A DNA stretch of 7,642 nucleotides from DATAYF01 sp036272735 (GTDB taxonomy: Bacteria > Chloroflexota > Ktedonobacteria > Ktedonobacterales > Ktedonobacteraceae): positions 1 to 7,642 of the forward strand of contig DATAYF010000635.1 of assembly GCA_036272735.1 (NCBI GenBank), read 5' to 3'. Both the position numbers and the translations under genes were made by a program. Shown here one piece after another: positions 1 through 6,900 of the stretch (its first letter is position 1; each line of letters starts with the position of its first letter). Under the pieces are notes generated by a model, which was not told the origin of the DNA, ran no database searches, and saw nothing but the letters and a program-made list of their open reading frames with translations.

Positions 1-644
1 CTCGATCAGCCTGGATGAATTGACGGGGGTGCAGGCGATCGAGCGCAAGCAGCCTGATTTGCCGATGCAAGCGGGCCATGTCCTGCGGCGCGAGTTTGAG
101 TATATCCGACACGGAACGTTGTCCTGGTTCATCAATTTCGATGTCGTGACGGGCCAGGTGATTGAGCCGTCTTGGGGGCCGACACGCACCGAGGACGATG
201 CGCTTAAACACATCCAACGGCTAATTGGAAGCGATCCGATGGCGACCAAGTGGCATCTGGTCCTCGACAACTTGAATATCCATCAATCTGAAGCGCTGGT
301 GCGCTGGGTCGCCGAGCGAGAAGGGATAGCAGCCGAGACGCTGGGCGTCAAAGGCAAAAGCGGCGTCTTGCAGTCGATGGAAACTCGCGCCGCGTTTTTG
401 CATGACCCGGCTCATCAGGTGGTGTTCTATTACACCCCCAAGCACGCCTCCTGGATGAACCAGGTGGAAATCTGGCTCAGTATTCTGGTTCGCAAGCTGC
501 TCAAACAAGGCAATTTCCTCTCGCTCGATGACTTACGCGGCCAAATTCTGGCCTTCATTGCCTATTACAATCGCACGATGGCCAAACCGATCAAGTGGAC
601 GTATACCGGCATTACTTAAGCATGGAGGGATTTCTCCCCCAGTG
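1..644 (+). mobile_element. IS630-family insertion sequence, 3' part (left side outside window)
   Basis: The first ~640 bases are the downstream part of an IS630/Tc1-mariner superfamily element, recognised from its DDE transposase. The right boundary is inferred. IS630-type elements insert at TA, and 25 nt after the transposase stop there is a CAGTG followed by TA (645-646). On the opposite strand this reads TA-CACTGGGGGAGAAATCCC, which begins like a mariner-type terminus and can fold into a GGGA-GAAA-TCCC hairpin. The matching left end lies outside the window, so the inverted repeat cannot be confirmed. Element identity is solid; the exact end is tentative. Confidence 0.75.
2..619 (+). CDS. 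IS630-family DDE transposase, C-terminal part (5' truncated by window edge)
   Basis: This is the catalytic part of a cut-and-paste transposase that inserts at TA dinucleotides. The frame is open to the left edge, so 205 residues are visible and the N-terminal helix-turn-helix lies outside the window. An internal TTG at 20 is not a credible start, because conserved sequence continues upstream of it. The three acidic residues are present: Asp5 in LDELTG, Asp89 in HLVLDNLNIHQ, and Glu156 in SWMNQVEIWLS. Other family signatures are REFEYIRHGT and the C-terminal YYNRTMAKPIKWTYTG. The protein stops at YTGIT, slightly shorter than homologues I recall, which usually run a few residues past YTG. The visible part could be functional; whether the whole gene is intact cannot be judged. 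Confidence 0.93.
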   Translation, partial: SISLDELTGVQAIERKQPDLPMQAGHVLRREFEYIRHGTLSWFINFDVVTGQVIEPSWGPTRTEDDALKHIQRLIGSDPMATKWHLVLDNLNIHQSEALVRWVAEREGIAAETLGVKGKSGVLQSMETRAAFLHDPAHQVVFYYTPKHASWMNQVEIWLSILVRKLLKQGNFLSLDDLRGQILAFIAYYNRTMAKPIKWTYTGIT

Positions 645-671
645 TACCAGGCTGTTATGCGCCGCTCGTGT

Positions 672-685
672 TTTCGCAAGCGAAA
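672..685. repeat. Inverted repeat TTTCGC-AA-GCGAAA upstream of the DUF1697 gene
   Basis: A perfect 6-bp inverted repeat with a 2-nt spacer sits 26 nt before the ATG at 712, between the IS630 end and the gene. Its position fits an operator or a short hairpin in the leader. No convincing -35/-10 pair was seen around it, so a regulatory role is only a suggestion. Confidence 0.3.
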
Positions 686-711
686 TGTACTTAGTTAAGG
701 GAAAATGAGAG

Positions 712-1281
712 ATGATGAATGCCTACGTAATACTGCTACGCGGCATCAATGTCGGTGGCAAAAATATCGTGCCCATGGCGGGTTTAAAAAGCTGTCTGGA
801 AGAACTGGGCTTTGCTAATGTCTCAACGTACATTGCCAGCGGTAACGTCATTTTAGAGTCAAATAAGCCCACCACAGAGATTAAAACCCAGATTGAAGTC
901 GCTCTGACTAAAAGCTTTAAACTGGATAACGAACTCATCAAAGTTTTGGTGTTGAGCCATAAGCAGCTTCAAACCGTCATCAATAACAAGCCTAAAGGCT
1001 TCGGCGACCAGCCAGAAAAATACCACAGCGATGCGATCTTTCTGATGGACATTGATGCGGCCCAGGCTATGCCGGTATTTAATCCGCGCGAGGGCGTCGA
1101 CAAAGTGTGGCCAGGCAATGGTGTGATCTATTCGCAACGTCTCAGCGCCGAGCGTACCAAAAGCCGATTGAGTAAAATTATGGCATCGCCCCTCTACAAA
1201 TCTATGACAATCCGTAGTTGGAGCACGACAATAAAGTTATTGGATATACTGAAAGTTATAGATGCCAGTAAGGGAGCATAG
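712..1281 (+). CDS. DUF1697 family protein
   Basis: A 189-residue soluble protein of the DUF1697 family, whose biochemical function is not established. The diagnostic N-terminus is present (LLRGINVGGKN at residues 8-18 and STYIASGNVIL at 38-48). So is the C-terminal pattern KSRLSKIM...PLYKSMTIRSW. Length is about normal for the family. Two ATG codons are adjacent (712 and 715); purine-rich AAGGGA at 697-702 and GAGAG just before 712 could serve either. No signal peptide or membrane segment is seen. The next gene starts 6 nt after the stop, so the two are probably one transcript. GC content is a little lower than in the genes to the right. Family assignment is confident; function is unknown. 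Confidence 0.92.
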   Translation: MMNAYVILLRGINVGGKNIVPMAGLKSCLEELGFANVSTYIASGNVILESNKPTTEIKTQIEVALTKSFKLDNELIKVLVLSHKQLQTVINNKPKGFGDQPEKYHSDAIFLMDIDAAQAMPVFNPREGVDKVWPGNGVIYSQRLSAERTKSRLSKIMASPLYKSMTIRSWSTTIKLLDILKVIDASKGA

Positions 1282-1287
1282 ACTACT

Positions 1288-1677
1288 ATGAAAATAACGC
1301 ACGTAAATCCTGACGAACTCTATAAAAGCCCCGCTTTCTCGCAAGCTGTCGTAGCTGAGGGCGGTAAAACCATCTACATTGGTGGCCAAAACGGCATTTT
1401 GCCAGACGGCACCATGGCCGGTGACACTCTAGCCGTGCAAACCGAGCAAGCCTACAAGAATATCCTGGAAATACTAAAGACTGTGGGCGCCTCGCAGCAA
1501 AATGTCGTCAAGCAAACCATTTTTGTTGTGAAAGGACAGGACATCCGAGAAGGTTACGCGGCTACCCAAAAAGTTTGGGGAGATTTCCCTACAGCGATTA
1601 CCTTTGCCTTCGTTGAAAGTCTTGGCGTTCCTGGAGCATTAGTAGAGATTGAAGCTGTTGCAGTAGTAAACGTTTGA
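1288..1677 (+). CDS. RidA (YjgF/YER057c/UK114) family protein, arginine-less variant
   Basis: A 129-residue protein of the Rid family. Canonical RidA is a trimeric cytosolic enzyme that hydrolyses reactive enamine/imine intermediates made by PLP enzymes. Family features are the N-terminal VAEGGKTIYIGGQNG stretch (22-36), the central AYKNILEILKTVGAS (55-69) and the C-terminal ALVEIEAVAV (117-126) with Glu120. The arginine that holds the substrate carboxylate in canonical RidA (Arg105 in E. coli) falls, by my alignment, on Ile104 in the motif FPTAITFAF. A standard imine deaminase activity is therefore doubtful, and the protein may belong to one of the non-RidA Rid subfamilies. The ribosome site AGGGAG (1271-1276) lies inside the end of the DUF1697 gene, 11 nt before the ATG, which supports co-transcription and possible coupling. 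Confidence 0.92.
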   Translation: MKITHVNPDELYKSPAFSQAVVAEGGKTIYIGGQNGILPDGTMAGDTLAVQTEQAYKNILEILKTVGASQQNVVKQTIFVVKGQDIREGYAATQKVWGDFPTAITFAFVESLGVPGALVEIEAVAVVNV

Positions 1678-1683
1678 TTGTTT

Positions 1684-1701
1684 GCTTGGCGTCACCCAAG
1701 C
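1684..1701 (+). other. Stem-loop after the RidA-like gene (possible weak terminator)
   Basis: GCTTGG and CCAAGC form a perfect 6-bp stem around a 6-nt loop, beginning 7 nt after the RidA-like stop codon. Its position suits transcript end formation or 3' end protection, but no T-run follows it on either strand. It is not a standard intrinsic terminator. Confidence 0.35.
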
Positions 1702-1845
1702 GACAGCGACCCCTAAAAGGTTGTACGAATAGATGTCTATATGATGTCAAGGGATAGCCGCCTCCAACTGGCATATGGGGTTCAATCATGGAGAAATTTA
1801 TACCCAGGTGTACTAGTCATTTTGTTCATAATCCTTATGAAGTTG

Positions 1846-1906
1846 CGTTACATGAATATTTTTTATGCAATCTTCCACGTTACATGAATATTTTTTATAC
1901 AATCTT
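1846..1906. repeat. Two tandem 29-bp direct repeats, period 32 bp
   Basis: Copy 1 (1846-1874) and copy 2 (1878-1906) begin CGTTACATGAATATTTTTTA and end CAATCTT. They differ at one base (G against A in the TATGCAAT / TATACAAT part) and are separated by CCA. The 32-bp period is close to three helical turns, so both copies present the same DNA face. They end 21 bp before the -35 box of the promoter at 1928-1957, where activator sites usually lie. A pair of binding sites for a regulator of the downstream gene is the simplest reading; a replication-slippage duplication is the alternative. Confidence 0.8.
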
Positions 1907-1927
1907 TCCCATACCAGCCCAAATTTC

Positions 1928-1957
1928 TTGCCAGATACCACTATGAACAGCTATAAT
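1928..1957 (+). promoter_or_regulatory. Sigma70-type promoter for the GT87-like gene
   Basis: A -35 box TTGCCA (1928-1933) and a perfect -10 box TATAAT (1952-1957) are separated by 18 bp. Transcription would start near 1964, leaving a leader of about 100 nt before the ATG at 2066. One mismatch from the consensus -35, a good spacer and correct orientation make this a strong prediction. Confidence 0.65.
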
Positions 1958-2065
1958 CCCACTATGCTAGAGTAATTTGCATGTTTTTTATCGCACTTAT
2001 TTACTGCAAAACGGATATTTGCGCCTGATAGGCCCAGCGGAATTAAGGATATCGAGAAGCTGAAA

Positions 2066-3538
2066 ATGAAAGAAACAAAAAATCCGGACACGGAAGATGT
2101 TCAGAAGCGGTCTCGCCTCGCCAACTATTGGCCCGATCTCTGCATCATCCTCATAACCTGTCTCGTGCTCTTGATTGGAGCCAGTTGGCAACTCTTCACG
2201 ACTCCCAAATCCATGTTCCTCAACCCTACCTCCGACGTCGCCAAATATCAATGTTATACCGTCGGTTTCTGGCAGGGCATGCATGGTGTTACCTCCTCAC
2301 TTACCCATAAGCAGTGCGGCTTTATGAATCAAAAGCCTGTCACTAACGTGCAGATTGGGCAATTTCTGCAACGGCACCACGCGCCTCAGCCGATCATCAA
2401 CTTCGTGACCAATCAGCCCGTCAACAGCGCTTTCCACGTCCTGCCGCACGAGTATCCATACTTAACTATTTTCATCTTCTCACTGGCGCTCATCGTCCCT
2501 ACGACCTTATTTCAGCTTGCCTTCGCCATCTGGATGGCGGTGCTCTTCGCAATTATGTACCTGGTCATCAAGCGTTTCCGTTCGCGTGGCGCGGCGCTGG
2601 CTTTCGCGCTCTTTATGGTAACGGGCGCGTCGGTGACTGGCCTGGCCCGTTTCGACCTCATTCCGGCGGCGGCCACCCTCTTTGCCGTTGTTTGTGCCGC
2701 GCAAAAGCGCTGGAACTGGGCCTACATCTTCCTGGCTCTGGCGACGCTGCTCAAATTCTATCCCGGCGTCCTGCTCGTGCCCTTCTTGCTCGCGCAACAG
2801 ATGGAGATTGGCAAGCAGCCTAAATGGTACGCCTGGCAGCGCTGGCGCGCGCTGGTCATCTTCGTTGTGCTCTGTGTCATCGGCCTTGGTAGCTCGCTGC
2901 TCCTGAGCGTCGAGGGTACTGTTGGCCAATTCACCTTCTTTGGGCAGCGCCCAATTCAGGCCGAGTCGTTCGGGGCCTCGCTGATGTGGATTGCGACCTC
3001 GATTACACACGTTCCTATGGCCTACGCCAAGACCTTTGGTTCGCTCAACATTGTCAACCACGCCTCGCTGATGTCGAAGGTGAGCCTGCTAGAGGACGTG
3101 TTGCTCGTGGCCGGGCTGCTCTACACCTGGTGGTTGCAGTGGCGCGGCAAGCTCAATCTTGCCGCCGCTTGTTTGCTGACCCTGCTGGTCATCATTGTTA
3201 CTGGCAAGGTCTTTAGCCCGCAATATCTGATCTGGGTGGCTCCGCTGGTCGCCTACGTTGGTGGCCCCCACAAGCGCTGGGTGATCTCGTGGAGCATTAT
3301 TGGCCTGCTTACCACGATCATTTATCCAATTATCTACAATCAAGCTCCGCTGGTCCGGGTGCCGTACGTTCCGGCCTTCTTCCCGCTGGCCGCTCTGCGC
3401 AATTTCATCCTGCTCGGTTTCGTGCTGGCCCTTTTTGTGTACAGTACCCGCCAGCAGCAGCAACCCGCCCCCGTCGAAGCATCCCCCGTGGAAACGCCGC
3501 TTCCTGGCTCTATGGTGGCTCAGGAAGTGAATAGGTGA
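2066..3538 (+). CDS. Polytopic membrane glycosyltransferase, GT87 / DUF2029-like
   Basis: A 490-residue integral membrane protein with a GT-C type layout. Families of this kind transfer mannose or related sugars from a polyprenyl-phosphate donor to lipid or polysaccharide acceptors outside the membrane; substrate and product cannot be read here. A charged cytoplasmic N-tail (1-22) precedes the first membrane helix (about 24-45). The large first outer loop (about 46-130) contains TSDVAKY with Asp57, the likely catalytic acid, and ends in HEYPYL (128-133), the EYPPL-type motif of GT87. Roughly ten further helices follow, with ARFDLIPAAA (194-203), LLKFYPGVLLVPFL (228-241) and VFSPQYLIWVAPL (382-394), all typical of the family. 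The C-tail (461-490) is Gln/Pro-rich. The ATG follows GAGAAG (2054-2059) by 6 nt. The gene stands alone, between its own promoter and a terminator. Confidence 0.82.
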   Translation: MKETKNPDTEDVQKRSRLANYWPDLCIILITCLVLLIGASWQLFTTPKSMFLNPTSDVAKYQCYTVGFWQGMHGVTSSLTHKQCGFMNQKPVTNVQIGQFLQRHHAPQPIINFVTNQPVNSAFHVLPHEYPYLTIFIFSLALIVPTTLFQLAFAIWMAVLFAIMYLVIKRFRSRGAALAFALFMVTGASVTGLARFDLIPAAATLFAVVCAAQKRWNWAYIFLALATLLKFYPGVLLVPFLLAQQMEIGKQPKWYAWQRWRALVIFVVLCVIGLGSSLLLSVEGTVGQFTFFGQRPIQAESFGASLMWIATSITHVPMAYAKTFGSLNIVNHASLMSKVSLLEDVLLVAGLLYTWWLQWRGKLNLAAACLLTLLVIIVTGKVFSPQYLIWVAPLVAYVGGPHKRWVISWSIIGLLTTIIYPIIYNQAPLVRVPYVPAFFPLAALRNFILLGFVLALFVYSTRQQQQPAPVEASPVETPLPGSMVAQEVNR

Positions 3539-3625
3539 TATATATGTATATCCCGTAAAATATGCTCTAAAGTAATTGTGGCGGGTAGTAGCATATCAGG
3601 AAGACGAAAATTCTTTCTGCAATAG

Positions 3626-3670
3626 AAAAGGAGTAGAAGCTCTACAGTAGTTATCTGCTCCTTTTTTGTT
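3626..3670 (+). terminator. Strong intrinsic terminator
   Basis: AAAAGGAGTAG (3626-3636) pairs with CTGCTCCTTTT (3655-3665) over 11 bp, including one T-G wobble, and is followed by a run of T (3662-3667) then GTTT. The 18-nt loop may fold slightly further. The A-run on the 5' side means it could also act in the other direction. It ends the glycosyltransferase transcript, about 90 nt after the stop, and isolates it from the kinase gene. Confidence 0.85.
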
Positions 3671-3683
3671 TGACTGTTGTTTA

Positions 3684-3713
3684 TTGACAGGTTGCTTGCA
3701 TTTTTAGTATACT
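3684..3713 (+). promoter_or_regulatory. Near-consensus sigma70 promoter for the fusion kinase gene
   Basis: A perfect -35 box TTGACA (3684-3689), an 18-bp spacer and TATACT (3708-3713) as the -10 box lie just downstream of the terminator. The predicted start is near 3720. This implies housekeeping-type, constitutive expression of the kinase unless the long leader regulates it. Confidence 0.75.
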
Positions 3714-3894
3714 AGCATGGATGGTATCGGTTCTCATGAAAGCGCAGAGAGAACACGAACAACTTGCGCATTTCTTGGGAAATGATGGCCATGATGATAC
3801 ATCTCAAACAAAATCCCGCACTATTTGCGTTCCTGTCACCCTTATTTTTCTCACCTGGCAGTGAAGCGAGAGGAACCTCTGGCGACGATAAGTG

Positions 3895-3900
3895 AAAGGG
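3895..3900 (+). promoter_or_regulatory. Ribosome binding site that sets the kinase start at 3909
   Basis: AAAGGG is placed 8 nt before ATG 3909. The same frame is open further upstream, with a TTG at 3825 and a GTG at 3861, but neither has a recognisable ribosome site. The 28 residues before Met at 3909 do not resemble a CheB domain, which begins directly with PIVGIGASAGG. The ATG at 3909 is therefore preferred. Confidence 0.7.
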
Positions 3901-3908
3901 CGCTTCAA

Positions 3909-6900
3909 ATGCCGTCTAAACCAAAATCGTTTCCGATTGTGGGGATTGGCGCTTCTGCCGGTGGGTTGGAAGCGTTCAAGGAGGTGTTGCACTTTTTGCC
4001 GTGTAATACGGGGATGGCATATGTATTGGTGCAACACCTGGCCCCCAGGCATGAAAGCCTGTTGCCCGACCTGCTGGCGCGGGTCACGCATATGGGCGTC
4101 CACGAGGCTCACGATGGGATGGTCGTTGAAACCAACCATGTTTATGTCATTGCCCCTAATATGGATATGAAGCTCTCTCATGGCATGCTCAGCCTGCTTC
4201 CCCGTACAGAGGTTGGTGGCCGGCATCTGTCCATTGACATGTTTTTGCGTTCGCTCGCTGAAAATTGGGACTCTGGGGCCATGGGCGTGATCTTGTCGGG
4301 AACTGCCGCCGATGGGACGCTTGGACTCCAAGCCATCAAAGCGGCAGGAGGAATGACCTTTGCCCAGGATCCTTCCTCGGCGCAGTTTCCTGATATGCCA
4401 CACAATGCCATTGCCTCCGGATGCGTTGATTTCATCGGGTCACCTAAAGATATCGCCAGGGAACTAACCAGGATCAGCCACCATCCATATGTCCGCCAGC
4501 CACTTATGGCTGGGACGGGGGAGGAAGTGGTTCCTCAAGAGCAGCCGTTTTCCAAACAGGAGCCGGATTTCCAGCAGATACTGCGTATATTGCACTACAA
4601 AACGAACACAGATTTCACTGCGTATAAGCCCACAACCCTCAAGCGTCGCATCCAACGCCGCATGATACTTTTGCACCTCGACAATATTGCTCAGTACCTG
4701 ACCTACCTGCGCGATCATCCGATCGAAGTAGAGGCTTTGTTCCAGGACATGTTGATCGGCGTGACGGGTTTCTTTCGAGACGCCGCTACCTTTAAGGTGC
4801 TTAAACACGAGATCTTTCCGCGTCTGATAGCGACAAAAGACGCAGCTTCTCCCATTCGGGTGTGGGTGCCCGGTTGTTCCAGCGGTGAGGAAGTTTACTC
4901 TCTGGCGATCTGCTTGTTGGAGTTTCTAACTGAGTCCTCTCTTCCAACTCCTCCCATACAGTTCTTTGGCACCGATCTCAATCCAAGAGCAATCGAGTGT
5001 GCCAGGGCAGGCATTTATCAAGCAAATACGGTCGGTGTACTCTCTCCACAACGCCTCGACCGCTTCTTTCTCCGCGTCAATGGGTGCTACCAGATTCACA
5101 AATCCATCCGCGATTTCTGCATCTTTGCCCGGCACCATCTGCTTAAGGACCCACCGTTCTCGCGGCTCGACCTGCTGAGTTGTCAGAATGTGCTGATTTA
5201 CCTGGAATCGGTGGCGCAGAGAAAGGTTCTCCAGACGTTCCATTATGCGCTCTCGTCCCACGGCTTCCTCCTTCTGGGGCCAGCAGAAAGCATCGGAAGC
5301 GCGTCCGATCTTTTTGCGCCTGTTGGGGAACACAAGCGGCAACTGTATGAGAAAAAAGCCAGTGCCGCATTGTATTCGGTGGGGAACATTGGTAGGACGG
5401 CTGGAAACACACCGCCATTCCCAGATGAAGAGGGAAACAGCATGGCATATAAAAGGGGAAAGCAAGAGTTTGATCTTCAACAAGAGATGGATCGCCTGCT
5501 AGCCAGTTTAGCCCCAGCCAGTGTTGTGGTTGACGAGCAGATGAATATTCTCCAAATTCGTGGGGACACGAACCCCTATCTGGGACCGATGCCTGGCCGC
5601 GCGAGTCTCAACCTCTTCAAAATGGCGAAGTCAGGCCTGGACCTGGAACTGCGCACCGCCATTTCAGAAGCCAGAAAGACTGGACAACCGGTGAAAAAAG
5701 AGGGGATCCAGGTGAATACCTACGGTGTTCTCCATGACATCACTGTAAAGGTGTTTCCCGTGAGGGCGTCTGACACGGAATGCTACTTTTTGATCCTCTT
5801 TGAAGAGGCTCCTGCCCCGTCAGCCCCAGTCATGTCATCGGATGAGCAGCAAGAGAGCAAAGATCGACGCATCCGAGATATAGAGCGGGAGTTGGCATCT
5901 ACCCGCAACGAGATGCGCACCTTGATCGAGGAGTTCGAGGCCGCCAACGAGGAACTAAACTCAGTCAATGAAGAGAGCCTTTCCAGTAACGAAGAGCTAC
6001 AAAGCATCAATGAAGAACTGGAAACGTCCAAAGAAGAAATCCAGGCTAGCAATGAAGAGTTGCTCGTCGTGAACGAGGAACTCCAGCATCGCAATGTGCA
6101 ACTGCAAGAAGCGCGTGACTATGCGGATACGATCGTGGAGACCGTCCGGGAGCCCCTGCTTGTCTTGGATGAGCACCTGCGGGTGCAACGCGCCAACCGT
6201 GCCTTCTACCAGTATTTTCAGGTGGAGCATGCCAGCACGGAGGGTCGCTGTATCTTCGAGTTAGGAGACAATCAATGGGACATTCCCTCTTTGCGAATCC
6301 TGTTGGAGGAGATGCTCCCCACCAATCTTGCCCTGGTAGATTACGAAGTACGCGACTCCTTTCCTAAAATTGGGTACCGGATCATGCTGCTCAATGCCCG
6401 GCGTATTGAGAACGTCTCGCTGATCTTGCTCGCGATAGAGGATATTACCGAACGCAAGCGAGTCGAGGCAGAAAGGCAGCAGGTATTGGAGCAACGCACG
6501 GAATTTATGGCGGTTGCCAGCCACGAACTCAAGACGCCTATCACCAGTCTGAAAGGCTATACCCAGATGCTGCACAACCGCTTTGCCAAAGCGGGCGATG
6601 AGCGCTCAGCAGATCTATTGACAAAAATGAATGCACAGGTCAACAAGCTCATCACTCTGATCGGTGTGTTGCTCGACTTGACCAGGCTGGAATCGAGCCA
6701 ACTCGTCTTGCACAATGAGCAGTTTGACCTGGATGCCCTGGTGCGAGACCTCGTCGAAGAAGTGGGCTATACCACAGAACAGCACCAGATTCGCATCGAA
6801 GGAACAGTCCCAACTCCTGTCTCCGGTGACCGCGAACGTGTCGGCCGGGTGATCATTAATCTGCTCACTAACGCCATTAAATATTCTCCTCTGGCGAAGG

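Larger units (their letters stand above)
1678..2065. other. Non-coding region between the RidA-like gene and the membrane glycosyltransferase
   Basis: 388 bases with no convincing gene on either strand. The first part holds a stem-loop (1684-1701). The middle is AT-rich and carries a 29-bp tandem direct repeat (1846-1906). The right part holds a promoter (1928-1957) followed by a leader of about 100 nt. I saw no riboswitch or tRNA-like fold. Positions about 1702-1845 show nothing I can name. Confidence 0.7.
3539..3908. other. Intergenic region and long leader before the fusion kinase gene
   Basis: 370 bases. The left part (3539-3625) is non-coding and AT-rich. It contains two interleaved complementary pairs (CCCG 3552-3555 with CGGG 3582-3585; ATATGC 3560-3565 with GCATAT 3591-3596). 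Next come the terminator (3626-3670) and the kinase promoter (3684-3713). From about 3720 to 3908 is a leader of nearly 190 nt, unusually long. It contains a 47-codon open frame (3721-3864), in a different frame from the kinase, starting almost at the predicted transcript end. No riboswitch class was recognised. Confidence 0.65.

Noticed and set aside
1846..1906. The 29-bp repeats as a CRISPR array
   Set aside because: There are only two copies and the gap between them is 3 nt, so there is no spacer; no cas genes are nearby.
2507..3061. A 184-codon antisense gene inside the glycosyltransferase gene
   Set aside because: Its composition is charged and low-complexity, as expected for the reverse complement of a hydrophobic membrane protein; it has no ribosome site and no recognisable domain.
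3717..3785. A 22-codon open frame at the start of the kinase leader
   Set aside because: It is very short and without a ribosome site; the overlapping 47-codon frame is the better candidate, and even that is weak.
3825..3908. N-terminal extension of the fusion kinase from the TTG at 3825 or the GTG at 3861
   Set aside because: No ribosome site precedes either codon, and the extra residues lack CheB homology, while the ATG at 3909 has AAAGGG 8 nt upstream and leads directly into the CheB fold.
3804..4403. A 199-codon antisense gene over the CheB domain
   Set aside because: It is the shadow of a strongly conserved coding region; no motif was recognised in the antisense product.
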